Numbered from the stretch's first letter, positions 41,710 through 51,449 are shown. The stretch: 64,000 bases of DNA from CAYWXV01 sp964462535 (GCA_964462535.1 CAYWXV010000008.1:30845-94844); one strand, 5' to 3'. The notes: generated by a model from the letters alone, not told the origin. Program-made: numbers and translations.

Positions 41710-42435
41710 ATGCTCCTCCATCTCGACGACGACATCGCGGTAGTGAACAAGCCCTCTGGCATTGCCGTGCACCGATCAGGTGTGGTGGTTGATAGGGAGA
41801 CGATGCTGACGGTGGTGCGCGATATGATCGGCAGGCGGGTCTACCCGGCTCATCGGCTCGACCGAGGGACGTCGGGTGTGCTTGTGTTTGGACTCCACGT
41901 CGACGCAGCACGGGAACTACACGCCGCCTTCGTCGAGCGACGCGTCCAGAAGGAGTACATCGCTGTTGTGCGCGGATGGATGGAGGTGGACGAAGGTTCG
42001 ATCGACTATCCTCTATGGAACCGGACGAAGACGGAGAAACTGGATGCAGTAACCGACTATCGGGAGGTGGCTCGTGTCGAACTTCCCTACAGCGTCGGTC
42101 GGTACACCACGGCCCGCTACTCCCTTCTCCTTCTGAATCCCCGCACGGGACGAACGCACCAACTCCGTCGTCACCTTGCCCATCTCCGTCACCCGATCAT
42201 CGGAGACACGGCACATGGTGATGCAAAGCATAACATCTTCTATCGAGAGGAATTCGGTCTCAATCGTCTTATGCTCCATGCGGCTACGCTCACCCTTCCA
42301 CATCCAGCAACAGGAGACGTGATGACGTTCGTCGCGAATTGCCCGGACGAGCTCAGTCAGTTTCTTGCTCGGTGTTTTGGCGACGCTCTCCCCCCGTGCT
42401 CGCCTCTCGCCAATTCGCGCCAGCCGGACAACTAG
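41710..42435 (+). CDS. truC: RluA-family tRNA pseudouridine synthase (TruC-like)
   Basis: 241 residues from ATG 41710, where the alignment with E. coli TruC begins; the frame is open far upstream without protein-like sequence. Motifs: VNKPSGIAVHRS near 16-27, catalytic Asp in YPAHRLDRGTSGVL (HRLDR, about 54-58), VQKEYIAVVRGW, YSLLLLNPRTGRTHQLRRHLAHLRHPIIGDTAHGD and RLMLHA. TruC modifies uridine 65 of tRNA. It is divergent from argS (187 bp) and convergent with the symporter gene. Confidence 0.93.
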   Translation: MLLHLDDDIAVVNKPSGIAVHRSGVVVDRETMLTVVRDMIGRRVYPAHRLDRGTSGVLVFGLHVDAARELHAAFVERRVQKEYIAVVRGWMEVDEGSIDYPLWNRTKTEKLDAVTDYREVARVELPYSVGRYTTARYSLLLLNPRTGRTHQLRRHLAHLRHPIIGDTAHGDAKHNIFYREEFGLNRLMLHAATLTLPHPATGDVMTFVANCPDELSQFLARCFGDALPPCSPLANSRQPDN

Positions 42436-42547
42436 GCGGGCCTTCATCTCCAAACGTCTCCCCGCCTCGCTTCGAAACCCCCTCCTCTCTCCCCGATTCA
42501 CCGTGTATCTCGAATTCGCCGCTCCAAGCCCCCTTCGTTTACCACCG

Positions 42548-44041
42548 CTAGCCCCCGAGGACCGCGGGCGCCAGGAACCAGCAGAGTACTGCGGCAACAA
42601 TGGCAGCGAGGATGTCAAGAAGCACGCCTGCACGGACCATGGCCGGGATTGTGACGTACCCGCTGCCGAACACGATGGCGTTTGGTGGCGTACCGGCCGG
42701 CAGCGCGAAGTCACATGACGCAGCAATCGTTGATGTGAAGAGCGTGGTGTTGACTGCCGACGGGGCCACAGCTCCGTGAAGGACATTAAGCATCACGTTG
42801 ATCGTTGCAGTGTTCGAGGCCACGGCGGAAATTCCGACCGTCACCACGCTGGCGAGGAGCACTTGCACAAATGATGGTAACTCACGTGCTATTGTCATCC
42901 CCTCCGCCATTTGCTGGCCAAGACCGCTCCCCTGAATGCCGGCTGCCATCGCGAAGCTTCCACCCAGCAGTATCAACGTGCTCCACGGGACGAGCCTCAG
43001 TGACCTGGGTGCCAGAATTGGTCTTCCGCGCCGACGGAGCAGGAGGAGTGTCACTGCGGTTAGCACGGAGATCGACGCCTCGATGTGCGACGTCTTCAGT
43101 TTGAACTGTGAAACATGGGGGCGGAGGACGTCGGTTATCGGTGTCCCCATGATCCACAGGATTGCAGCAACGATGAACGCCCAAAGGACGACCGCCTCCT
43201 CTTTCTTCATAGTCCCTAGTGCGTGCAATTCGGCGTCGATGACCTGGCGGCCGACATCTTCACGAACGGGATCGCGACGCGCGATCCTCCACAGAACGAG
43301 CCAGACGACCGGTAGGAAGAGAATCACAAATGGGATTCCGACACCCATGAACTGAACGAAGGAAACATCTACCCCGATATTCGCCATGAAGCCTGCAAAC
43401 TGGGCGTTGGGCGCCGTGCCAATCTTGGTACCTATGCCTCCGACGTTCGCCGCGTAGGCGATTGCGAGCATGATTGCCATCCCGTAGTGCTCCAGGCGAC
43501 GCATTCCCAACTGCCGCTCCAACTGCGAGATGACGGCCAGCCCTATCGGCACCATCATCGTCGCCGTCGCGGTGTTTGAAATCCAGAGTGATATGAATGC
43601 GGTGGATGCGAGGAAGCCAAACAGAAGCCGTCTGGGATCGGCCCCGATGAGGCGCATGATCCCCAGAGCGATGCGGCGATGGAGGTCCCACTGCTGCATC
43701 GCAGCCGCGATGCACATTCCGCCGGCGAAAAGGAAGATGTAGGGATCGAGGTAGGGGAGGATGGTCTCGACGATGTTCGTCACGGGACCACCGTCGAAGA
43801 CGCCCAGTATCGGAAAGAAGAGAAGTGGAACGCAGGCAGTCAACCAGATCGGAAGCGCTTCGGTCATCCACCAGACCGCCATCAGGGCCGCGACGGCAGC
43901 AGCGTGCGCGGCCCGTGGGTCATCACGACTGATTGGCGTTTCGACGACAAGGAGTATCAGAAAGAGGAGTACGCCGAGAGCCGCGCCGATATTCTGCAGG
44001 GTCGAGCGACTCCTGTGGTGTCCGCTACTCTTCTCGTGCAT
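42548..44041 (-). CDS. DASS/SLC13 family anion:sodium symporter
   Basis: 497 residues with 11-12 membrane segments. Two SNT motifs (SNTATATM near residue 155 and SNTATINVML near 425), AANVGGIGTKIGTAPN and a second hairpin AGTPPNAIVFGSGYV are the substrate and sodium sites of the divalent-anion symporters such as VcINDY. Likely substrates are dicarboxylates (succinate, malate) or sulfate. Its start lies 17 bp inside the upstream lipoprotein gene, so the two are translationally coupled. Convergent with truC, 112 bp apart, where a weak GC stem (AGGCGGG/CCCGCCT) may terminate both. Confidence 0.93.
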   Translation of the reverse strand: MHEKSSGHHRSRSTLQNIGAALGVLLFLILLVVETPISRDDPRAAHAAAVAALMAVWWMTEALPIWLTACVPLLFFPILGVFDGGPVTNIVETILPYLDPYIFLFAGGMCIAAAMQQWDLHRRIALGIMRLIGADPRRLLFGFLASTAFISLWISNTATATMMVPIGLAVISQLERQLGMRRLEHYGMAIMLAIAYAANVGGIGTKIGTAPNAQFAGFMANIGVDVSFVQFMGVGIPFVILFLPVVWLVLWRIARRDPVREDVGRQVIDAELHALGTMKKEEAVVLWAFIVAAILWIMGTPITDVLRPHVSQFKLKTSHIEASISVLTAVTLLLLRRRGRPILAPRSLRLVPWSTLILLGGSFAMAAGIQGSGLGQQMAEGMTIARELPSFVQVLLASVVTVGISAVASNTATINVMLNVLHGAVAPSAVNTTLFTSTIAASCDFALPAGTPPNAIVFGSGYVTIPAMVRAGVLLDILAAIVAAVLCWFLAPAVLGG

Positions 44042-44573
44042 CGATCTGCGCCCGGATCTTGTACTGCGAGATCTTCTTGACCTCGTTCCCGGGCTTGAGG
44101 CACCAGATCACGATGATCTTGCTAACCGCCAGGTAATCCTCCGGATGCGCTTCGGACGGACCGGTGTTCTTCTTGGCGGCACCCCACAGCATACCGGCCA
44201 TGAATTCGCTCTCGGCCGGCGCCACTTCGTTCGGGAATTCCATGTACAGGATCGAGCCGGTCTCGCCCCCCGGTCCTGTCACCGTCTGATACTCGCGCTT
44301 TACCGGCTGCTGAAGGGACGAGAACATTTCGGTCTTCTCGTACATCAGGCGGACCTGGTTCGACGGGCACGTTAGTCCGGTTGAGAAGGACCATCCGGCC
44401 GGAAGGTCGGCCTCCTCAAGCTTAAGATCCTCCAGATCACCGTCGTAATCACCCATGACGTGACCAGAGACTTTTGCAGAGCGAAGAAGTTCTTTCTGAC
44501 TCGACTTCTTTGCACCACCACATGCAGCAAGAAGCGTCATCAGAATCAGCGGAAGAATGATTCGGGCATTCAT
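44025..44573 (-). CDS. Lipoprotein coupled to the anion symporter
   Basis: 182 residues. Signal MNARIILPLILMTLLAAC is a clear lipobox. The mature part (EADLPAGWSFSTGLTCPSNQVRLMYEKTEMFSSL, GPGGETGSILYMEFPNEV, PEDYLAVSKIIVIWCLKPGN) has two cysteines about 90 residues apart and looks beta-rich. I do not recognise the family. Its stop overlaps the start of the symporter by 17 bp, so it may be an accessory substrate-binding or regulatory protein for it, which is inference from the coupling only. Confidence 0.8.
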   Translation of the reverse strand: MNARIILPLILMTLLAACGGAKKSSQKELLRSAKVSGHVMGDYDGDLEDLKLEEADLPAGWSFSTGLTCPSNQVRLMYEKTEMFSSLQQPVKREYQTVTGPGGETGSILYMEFPNEVAPAESEFMAGMLWGAAKKNTGPSEAHPEDYLAVSKIIVIWCLKPGNEVKKISQYKIRAQIDAREE

Positions 44574-44731
44574 GACGGCAGGGATTTGGTTGTGGAACGT
44601 CAGAGGTCCGTGGTCAACCGCTGGCAGTGTGGATATTGTTTGGGTTGCGTGTCGATTCTGGCAACGTCGTCAGTCCCCAGGGTATGAAGCGTTCTGCGCC
44701 CGATCGGCAGAGAGGAGTAACGTGCGGGAGA

Positions 44732-45394
44732 TCACTCCACCGCGGCGGCAAGCTCCAGGTCCGCGTCACGTCCTGCGACAAGAAGGGTGTCTGAAGGTTT
44801 GAGGGGGGCATCGGGATCGGGAACGGCTATCATCTCGTCGCGGAGAACGTCGTGGAGGGCAATGACCGAGACACGATATCGACGGGGGAGCTCCAGTTCA
44901 CGCAGGGAACGGCTGATCCACGAATTGGGGACCGACATCTCCTGTATGCTGAAGCCCGATCCCAAACGTACGTAATTCAAAATTCCGGGACTGACAATGC
45001 GGGTTGCAAGTCGAAGACCCGACTCTCGCTCAGGGAAGATCGTCTCGGTCACCCCCATCTTCTCCAGCACGCGAGCATGATCAAACGAAATCACTTTCAC
45101 ATAGACTTCACGCACGCCCAGATCGTGCAGGGCAAGCGTGGCGAGGATGCTGGCGGTTATGTCGTCGCCTGTCGAGACAACGCCGGCATCTGAACCACGA
45201 GCACCGATCTTCTCGAGCGTCTCGATCGTTCGTCCATCGCCAAGGACAGCCCGCGTGACACGCCGCGCGATGCGATCCACGGCGCTCTCGTGCGCGTCGA
45301 TCGCGATCACATCATGGCCCATTGTGAAGAGGGACTCCGCGACGCTCGATCCGAAATTCCCGAGACCGACGACTATGAATCGTTTGGTTGCCAT
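44732..45394 (-). CDS. ktrA: Potassium uptake regulator KtrA/TrkA
   Basis: 220 residues: one RCK unit. FIVVGLGNFGSSVAESLFTMGHDVIAIDAHE (residues 5-36) is a Rossmann NAD/ATP-binding site (GxGxxG as GLGNFG) with acidic D/E after strand 2. A TrkA-C domain follows from about 140 (IQEMSVPNSWISRSLRELELPRRYRVSVIALHD...PLKPSDTLLVAGRDADL). The octameric KtrA ring opens the channel subunit KtrB. The ktrB stop is 7 bp upstream, so the order is ktrB then ktrA. Confidence 0.95.
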   Translation of the reverse strand: MATKRFIVVGLGNFGSSVAESLFTMGHDVIAIDAHESAVDRIARRVTRAVLGDGRTIETLEKIGARGSDAGVVSTGDDITASILATLALHDLGVREVYVKVISFDHARVLEKMGVTETIFPERESGLRLATRIVSPGILNYVRLGSGFSIQEMSVPNSWISRSLRELELPRRYRVSVIALHDVLRDEMIAVPDPDAPLKPSDTLLVAGRDADLELAAAVE

Positions 45395-45401
45395 CTGCGA
45401 G

Positions 45402-46823
45402 TTACTCGACTACTACGTTTTCGTAGGCGTATCGGAATCGCTCGACCTGTGCCGAGGTTCCATCACTTAGCGCCGAAGCGAATGTCAACGGACCCACGCG
45501 ACCGACGAACATCAAGAGGATTGTAATGACCTTGCCGAGCGAGGTCAATCCAGGCGTCACCCCCATCGAAAGTCCCACGGTATTGAAGGCACTTGCTGCC
45601 TCGAACATGTAGCGAAGAAAATACTCACCTGTGTGGGATTGGTGCGGAAGCTCGCTGGCGGTGTAGACGAAGATGCTGGCTGTGACGATGCCAAAGGCAA
45701 CGACGGCAAGTCCGATCGCCCGCTGTACGGTCTGCGGGGGGACCGAGCGTCCCGCGACGCTGACGATTTCCGCCCCACGGAAGCGAGAGATCGCGGCCAG
45801 AAGAATGAGTGTCAGCGTTGTCGTCTTGATCCCCCCGGCTGTCGATCCCGGTGACCCCCCGACGAACATCAACAGAATGGTCAGGAAGTTCGTGCTGTCG
45901 GCGGTTTTCGCATAGTCGACAGTATTGAACCCGGCCGTGCGTGGTGTGATGCTCATGAAGAGGGAGTTCGACAGCTTCTCCCAGACGGGGAGGTGATCGA
46001 GCGTCTGGTTCCATTCGAACATCGCGAAGAAGAACCACCCGATGACGATGAGGGTCACGGTCATCGACAACACGATGCGGGAATGAAGCGACATTCTGAA
46101 TCGCTTGCTCTCGCGACGGGCACGCAGAAAGAGCTTCAGCTCCTCCAATGCCAGAAATCCCAGGCCACCAAAGACGATCAATCCACCAACAACCATCTGA
46201 ATCTCGGGTCTGTTCTGTGCTCCCACCAGATTGTCTGAGAAGGTGGAGAAGCCTGCGTTACAGAACGCGCTGACCGAGTGAAACACCCCGTGCCACAGGG
46301 CCTCGTGCCACGTGTAGTCCGGCAACCACATGACGAACAGGAGGAACGCGCCTATCCCTTCGAAGAGGAATGTGATCTTGACCACGTCGCGGGCGAGCTC
46401 TCTGACATCGACATGCGGGGCCACTTCCACCGTACTCGATGAGATGGATTCGTGATGTAGAGAAAGGCGACGACCCAGGGCAAGGATGATAAGTGTGGAG
46501 AAGGTGATGATCCCGAGACCGCCCAGCTGGATAAAGAGGAGAACCCACGCCTGACCGGCAAATGTGAAGACCGTTGCCGTGTCGACCACCGTGAGGCCCG
46601 TGACGCAGACGGCGCTCGTTATCGTGAACAGAGCATCGAGCCACGAGATGGGGGCAGCTGTGTACATTCCGGGAAGGACCTTCAAACCCAGTGTCCCGAT
46701 CAGAATGAGAAGCAGAAACGAGCCGACAAAGAGTCGGGAAGGGGTGAGCTTGTTGCGGACACGTGCACGGCGTTGCTGAAGCAGCCACGCGTGACTGTGC
46801 TGTTCGGTTTGAAGGATCTTCAT
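45402..46823 (-). CDS. ktrB: Potassium uptake channel subunit KtrB/TrkH
   Basis: 473 residues from ATG 46823; the frame is open to 46988 without protein-like sequence. Four pore-loop repeats hold the filter glycines: SAVCVTGLT, SAFCNAGFST, TPRTAGFNT and SAFNTVGLSM. Eight to ten helices, with M2B after the third repeat. Together with ktrA it forms the Na+-dependent KtrAB K+ transporter. The start region is 29 bp from the divergent TPR-BTAD regulator start, so the two promoters overlap, which would let the regulator affect K+ uptake. Confidence 0.95.
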   Translation of the reverse strand: MKILQTEQHSHAWLLQQRRARVRNKLTPSRLFVGSFLLLILIGTLGLKVLPGMYTAAPISWLDALFTITSAVCVTGLTVVDTATVFTFAGQAWVLLFIQLGGLGIITFSTLIILALGRRLSLHHESISSSTVEVAPHVDVRELARDVVKITFLFEGIGAFLLFVMWLPDYTWHEALWHGVFHSVSAFCNAGFSTFSDNLVGAQNRPEIQMVVGGLIVFGGLGFLALEELKLFLRARRESKRFRMSLHSRIVLSMTVTLIVIGWFFFAMFEWNQTLDHLPVWEKLSNSLFMSITPRTAGFNTVDYAKTADSTNFLTILLMFVGGSPGSTAGGIKTTTLTLILLAAISRFRGAEIVSVAGRSVPPQTVQRAIGLAVVAFGIVTASIFVYTASELPHQSHTGEYFLRYMFEAASAFNTVGLSMGVTPGLTSLGKVITILLMFVGRVGPLTFASALSDGTSAQVERFRYAYENVVVE

Positions 46824-46852
46824 CGTAGGCGCGGCGAAGTTCGGAAGAAAAC

Positions 46853-49108
46853 ATGGATGACGACACACAAGATCAACCGGGCCGTTCCGCAACCTTGGAC
46901 GGGCTGCTGAGCGAGGCGCGTAGTCAACTCGCCGCATCGGAGTACATCGAATGCGGACGGACAGCAGAGCAGGCACTCGAGGCGGCACGCGAGCTTGATC
47001 TTCCTTTGAAGGTTGCAGAGGCCGCCAACATTCTCGGGAGTGCGCTCCTCCGCATCGGGATGACGGAACAGGCCCTCCCCCTCTTCAACGAGAGCCTCGA
47101 CATTGGTGTTGAACATCGGAACGATGAACTACGCGCATCGTCGCTGACCAACCTGGGCAGGTACTATCGCCTGACGGGCAATTCCGATCTCGCCCTTCGC
47201 CACGGGCGCGAAGGTGTCGAGGCCGCGCGCCTGATTGACTCCCCGCTTATCCTTGCTTCCGCGATCCTGTCTCTTGGAAACATATGCGAGCGTACCGGTC
47301 GCTATTCTGAGGCACTCGACCTTTACACCGAGGCCCTCTCGATTGCAAAGTCGACCGGAGATCAACGACTGGAGGCGTATGCCGCCGGCAATGTCGGTAT
47401 CATCCATGAACGGCTCGGAGAAACCCATCTCTCGCTCCACTACAACATCCGCAGTCTGGAGTTGAAAGAGGCGATCGATGATCGATGGGGAATGGGTGTT
47501 TCCTACAACAACGTTGCAATCCTCTACCACGACCTCGGGGAGTATCCTAACGCATTGGAGTCGTGGATGAAGAGTCTGGAGATCACTGAGGCGATCGGCG
47601 ATCGCGAGGGGGTCTCGGCGGCGTTGAACGGTATCGGAATGATGTTGGAGGCGATGGACGATCGAGGGAGAGTGATGGAGTTCTACACCAGAAGTCTCTC
47701 CATATCACGTCAGATCGGATATGCCCAGGGGGAGGCGTTCTCGCTCAATCACATCGGTCGGTTCTACCTCGAGCAGGACGACCACACACGAGCCCTCCTC
47801 TATTTCCAACGGAGCTTCCGCCTATTTGAATCGACTGGGGACCGCTACGGCATGCGCGGTCTGCTCCAGAGCATCGGCGAGGTCTACGCACACATGGAGG
47901 ATCAGACACGCGCACTCGACTGCTTCGCGCGCGGACTGGCCATTGCGAGGGAGACAGGTGATCGGATCGGGCAATGCTCGATTCTCCAGGCGGAGGGGAG
48001 CTTCCTGGTGGAATGGAAGGACTTCGAAGGAGCCATCGACGCCCTGGAGCCTGCCCTGGACATCGCACGCTCCGATGGATATCGCGAGCTGGAGAGAAAG
48101 ATTCTGACCAGTCTTGCCGTGGCCTGCGATCAGACTGGTCGACCGGCTGAGGGGGTCGTACATCGACGGGCGTCGGCAGCCTGTACCGACGCGCTCTTCA
48201 ATGAACGGACGCGACGGCGGACGGCCGAGCTCCTCTTTCACTTTCAAGCCAACGACGTCGCCCGCCTTGGACGTGAGCTCGGGTTGTCGGACGAAGACAT
48301 CCGAAGCGTGCTCGAAGCTACCCCCAGGAAGGGGCGCAGTCAAAGCAACACGGGTGAAAGAACGTCGGAAGCACAGCCTTTGGCCCCTTCCATCCGCGCG
48401 GAGGTTCTCGGCCGCTTCCGCCTGACCATGGGTGACCGGGAGCTTCAGAAAGGCGACTGGGGACGCCGTCGCGCCCGCGACCTGTTTGCCTTCCTGTTGT
48501 TGCGTCACCGTCGTCCCGTCACAACCGACGATATCATTGAACGATTCCTTCGGGAGGAGCGATCGGACAGCAAGACACGCATGCTGGTGATGAATGCAGT
48601 CAGTCATGTTCGTCGCGCCCTTGAACCAGGTCGTGCACCGCACACACCGTCATCGTTTCTCCTGTCGGAAGGGGGATGCTATATCCTCGACCTGGGACCC
48701 GATTCGTGGATTGACTTTCTTCGATTCAAGGAACTGATCGTCGATGCCCGGCGCGCAACCACGCTCCCGCAACGACTCGATCTGTACGAACAGGCCCTCG
48801 AACTCTATCGTGGCGATCTCTTTGCGGAAGACCCGTATTCCGACTGGTCCGCTTCAGAACGGGATATGCTGCGCGATGCGTGGCTGGAGGGGGTGGAATA
48901 CGTGGCAGCCGAGCATCTGCGAGCGGGAAGACTGGACGAGGCTATCGACCTGGCCCGAAGGGGTCTCCAGGCCGATCCAACCGGGGAGCGATCGTGTGAG
49001 ATACTGACGACGGCTCTGACGGCTCGAGGACGATCCGGGGAAGCGCAGGCCGTCCGAGAGGCCTTCGATCGCGAATGGACCAGGGACTACGGGACACCAC
49101 GACGTTAA
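46853..49108 (+). CDS. Large regulator: TPR array, winged helix and BTAD domain
   Basis: 751 residues. Residues about 15-440 hold ten or so TPR motifs, each with the pattern A..LG....GR...AL..Y.EAL...... (for example GRYSEALDLYTEALSIAKSTGD). After a Ser/Thr-rich linker (about 495-515) a domain EVLGRFRLTMGDRELQKGDWGRRRARDLFAFLLLRHRRPVTTDDII resembles the OmpR-like winged helix of AfsR/SARP regulators. The bacterial transcriptional activator domain (about 620-745: DSWIDFLRFKELI...LYEQALELYRGDLFAEDPYSDWSASERDML) follows. Usual order is DNA-binding, BTAD, then TPR. Here the TPRs come first. Targets are unknown; candidates are the divergent ktrBA and the gene downstream. Confidence 0.92.
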   Translation: MDDDTQDQPGRSATLDGLLSEARSQLAASEYIECGRTAEQALEAARELDLPLKVAEAANILGSALLRIGMTEQALPLFNESLDIGVEHRNDELRASSLTNLGRYYRLTGNSDLALRHGREGVEAARLIDSPLILASAILSLGNICERTGRYSEALDLYTEALSIAKSTGDQRLEAYAAGNVGIIHERLGETHLSLHYNIRSLELKEAIDDRWGMGVSYNNVAILYHDLGEYPNALESWMKSLEITEAIGDREGVSAALNGIGMMLEAMDDRGRVMEFYTRSLSISRQIGYAQGEAFSLNHIGRFYLEQDDHTRALLYFQRSFRLFESTGDRYGMRGLLQSIGEVYAHMEDQTRALDCFARGLAIARETGDRIGQCSILQAEGSFLVEWKDFEGAIDALEPALDIARSDGYRELERKILTSLAVACDQTGRPAEGVVHRRASAACTDALFNERTRRRTAELLFHFQANDVARLGRELGLSDEDIRSVLEATPRKGRSQSNTGERTSEAQPLAPSIRAEVLGRFRLTMGDRELQKGDWGRRRARDLFAFLLLRHRRPVTTDDIIERFLREERSDSKTRMLVMNAVSHVRRALEPGRAPHTPSSFLLSEGGCYILDLGPDSWIDFLRFKELIVDARRATTLPQRLDLYEQALELYRGDLFAEDPYSDWSASERDMLRDAWLEGVEYVAAEHLRAGRLDEAIDLARRGLQADPTGERSCEILTTALTARGRSGEAQAVREAFDREWTRDYGTPRR

Positions 49109-49153
49109 GCTTCTGTTAAGTCTCTCGTTGCTGATTGCGGGCCGCTGTCGGGA

Positions 49154-49199
49154 ACCGGTCCCGTGCACAATGTGTGCGTGCAGGAACACCGGGACCGGT
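49154..49199. promoter_or_regulatory. Inverted repeat ACCGGTCCCG / CGGGACCGGT
   Basis: Two 10-bp exact complementary arms (49154-49163 and 49190-49199) 26 bp apart, in the 158-bp region between the BTAD regulator and the BNR protein, with an inner smaller stem TGCAC/GTGCA. It could be an operator, a terminator of the regulator, or a cruciform. Confidence 0.35.
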
Positions 49200-49254
49200 C
49201 ACCGACTCGATAACGCACGATACGATGCACGGCACGAAGGGAGTGAGCCCTTCA

Positions 49255-49260
49255 GGAGGC
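49255..49260 (+). promoter_or_regulatory. Ribosome binding site AGGAGG
   Basis: Full AGGAGG 6 nt before ATG 49267. It decides the start of the BNR protein; the longer frame from 49135 lacks such a site. Confidence 0.7.
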
Positions 49261-49266
49261 ACTACC

Positions 49267-51195
49267 ATGTTCACCATCGCTCGAATTCTCGTTTCCGCTC
49301 TAGCCCTCCTGCTGGCGGGCCATCTTCCGTTGATCGCTCAGTGGGAGCGTACGTCGGGACCGCAGGGGGCGACGCTCTTCGCGGCCTGGGCCGATAGCGA
49401 TACGATAACCTCAGTTTCCATCGAAGGACGGATTCATCGCTACTCGAATGGAACGTGGCGAGAAGTGGGAACGACCGGCGTCGGGGCGATACGCCAGATT
49501 GTCCGCGGCGCCGATGTCGTGCTCGGGCGAGCCGCTACAGGAATCGTACGATCAACCGACCGGGGAACGACGTGGACCACGACGCTTCCCGGATACGGTG
49601 TTTCCGAACCATGGGCGGACAACGCGGTCTGTGCCGCCGGGAGAAATGATACCCTCTTCGTGAGCGACGACGCCGGAGCAACATGGACGGCGACGCTCGA
49701 TGGATTCAATAGTGCATGGACGGTCTCCATCCACGATGGCAGGATGCTCGTGAACAACGGCTTCATGCTCACCCTCTACACGCTTCCAACGACCCCGGGC
49801 ACTCCCCTCCAGCTTGTTGATACAATTGTCCCGACGTTCAACGGCGCGGTCTCCTTCATCGGCAACGTATTGCTCCGTGGTGATACGATGTACGCGGCGA
49901 CCATCGGTGGTGGTGTGCAGCTCTCGACCGATCGGGGTCATACCTGGGCTTCGCTCGACTCCGGAGTCCCGCTGGATCAGGGACGGCCGATTTCAATCAC
50001 GTCGATTCGCTTTGAGGGGGACGAGATCTGGGGCTTGTCGCAGGGAGGCGAACTCTATCGATTCAACGGCACAACGTGGACGAGCGACTCGCTGGGCGAG
50101 TATGCATTCGACTATAGGCGCACGGCGAGCGGGATCGTCGCACTGACTCTCAGCGGACCAAAGGTGTGGGACAGTGACGAAATGGCCTGGCGCGAAATGG
50201 ACGCGGGGTTGCGTGGAGTTTCGACGACCGAAATGGCCATCCTACCTGATGGATTGATCGTGTCCGGGTCGCAACGACTCTATCGGACAACGGACAACGG
50301 AGGAACGTGGGAGACTGTTGCTCCGTTTGGTGCATCGAAGCTGGCCGTCGGCAACGGCGTTGTCTACGCGCTCACTGCCAGCGGTTACCACTCATTCGGG
50401 ACCGTGGTCCGCTCCCTCGATAATGGGATCACCTGGGAGACAATCGACGATCGGCTCCCCGAGCCCCTTGCTGCCCGATCTGCAGTTGATATCAAGACCG
50501 ATGGGGATGAGGTGTGGGTCTCGTTTAGCGAGACGTTCAGCTTCCACGGCCAGAGCAATTGGGTGAATGGTGGAGTGATCCGCTCTACCGATCGGGGTGC
50601 GTCGTGGAGGGACGTCAGCAGTGGTCTCCCAAGTGACGGGATCACGTATGTGCCAACACATTCGTTTGTCCTTACCGCCAACGGTATGATCGCATCGACC
50701 TCGTCGGGCATCTATCGCAGCACCAGCAGAAATGGCGGATGGTCGGCGATTGGAAGCAATGGTCTGCCCGTCAGCCCGATGGGTTATGTGCAGGCGACGA
50801 TCACCGATGTCTTCAATGGTCGCCCGATGGCGCGGTCAAGCCACCGTCTCTATACGTCGGACAACAACGGCGGCAGCTGGAATGTTCTGACGGAGGTCGA
50901 CAGTGCGGCAGGAGAGTACTTGAGCGACGTAAGTGTTGTTGTGGACCGACTCTACGTTCTGATCGGGCAATGGAACGGAACGACAAACGCCTACAGACTT
51001 GTGCGTATCGGAGCTGATGGTGCAACCGAGGATATCACCAGCACACTCCCTGCCTCGACCATTCTGACTCGATTCATCGCCGACAACCGCTACGTCTATG
51101 CTGGCAGTCAGGGAGAGAGCGTATGGCGTTCTCCTCTCCCGGCGGCTTCGGTCGATCCGTTCAATGGAGGCTGGCTTGAGCTGGACTTGCGCTAG
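49267..51195 (+). CDS. Secreted BNR/Asp-box beta-propeller protein
   Basis: 642 residues from ATG 49267. Signal peptide about 1-22 (ALALLLAGHLPLIAQ). At least seven Asp boxes lie along the chain: STDRGTTW, SDDAGATW, STDRGHTW, TTDNGGTW, SLDNGITW, STDRGASW and SDNNGGSW. They give one or two beta-propellers, as in Bacteroidota sortilin-like and photosynthesis-factor-like exoproteins. There is no T9SS type A domain at the C-terminus (FNGGWLELDLR). The TAG stop is the first base triplet of repeat copy D, so the protein may have been truncated or its end replaced by insertion. Confidence 0.88.
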   Translation: MFTIARILVSALALLLAGHLPLIAQWERTSGPQGATLFAAWADSDTITSVSIEGRIHRYSNGTWREVGTTGVGAIRQIVRGADVVLGRAATGIVRSTDRGTTWTTTLPGYGVSEPWADNAVCAAGRNDTLFVSDDAGATWTATLDGFNSAWTVSIHDGRMLVNNGFMLTLYTLPTTPGTPLQLVDTIVPTFNGAVSFIGNVLLRGDTMYAATIGGGVQLSTDRGHTWASLDSGVPLDQGRPISITSIRFEGDEIWGLSQGGELYRFNGTTWTSDSLGEYAFDYRRTASGIVALTLSGPKVWDSDEMAWREMDAGLRGVSTTEMAILPDGLIVSGSQRLYRTTDNGGTWETVAPFGASKLAVGNGVVYALTASGYHSFGTVVRSLDNGITWETIDDRLPEPLAARSAVDIKTDGDEVWVSFSETFSFHGQSNWVNGGVIRSTDRGASWRDVSSGLPSDGITYVPTHSFVLTANGMIASTSSGIYRSTSRNGGWSAIGSNGLPVSPMGYVQATITDVFNGRPMARSSHRLYTSDNNGGSWNVLTEVDSAAGEYLSDVSVVVDRLYVLIGQWNGTTNAYRLVRIGADGATEDITSTLPASTILTRFIADNRYVYAGSQGESVWRSPLPAASVDPFNGGWLELDLR

Positions 51196-51304
51196 GAGAC
51201 TGCTGAAATGCGCGCGATCTCTGCGTTGCACTCCTCGTCAAGAACCTTGACTTCACGCGATGTGAACAGCCTCGTGATCTGATAGGTATTCAACAGTCTG
51301 CCAG
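51192..51304 (+). repeat. CTAG palindromic repeat, copy D (113 bp, short form)
   Basis: Runs CTAGGAGACTGCTGAAATG, GCGCGATCTCTGCGTTGCACTC, CTTGACTTCACGCGATG, TGAACAGCCTCGTGATCTGA, GTATTCAACAGTCTGCCAG. The first CTAG provides the TAG stop of the BNR protein. It lacks the central hairpin block. Confidence 0.85.
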
Positions 51305-51449
51305 GGACGGGTGTGACTGGGGATTGGGGGGTGAATGGGTGTGTCTGCAATCCGCAACCCAACCGATGCCGCAGAACGTCGCTTGTACGATTCTACCGGC
51401 AGTAAGCATGCCGCACCCATCCTCAGCCTCGTCCCCAGTCCCCAGTCCC
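51305..51449. other. Spacer between repeat copies D and E
   Basis: 145 bp with a short GTCCCCA direct repeat (around 51432-51448), no gene recognised. Copies D and E with this spacer fill the whole 407 bp between the BNR protein and the carbonic anhydrase. Confidence 0.5.

Noticed and set aside
42013..42786. 257-residue open frame on the minus strand
   Set aside because: It covers truC and the end of the symporter in antisense and out-of-frame readings; Arg/Ser-rich shadow.
47822..48643. 273-residue open frame on the minus strand
   Set aside because: It is antisense to the TPR-BTAD regulator, whose repeat pattern and motifs are unmistakable.
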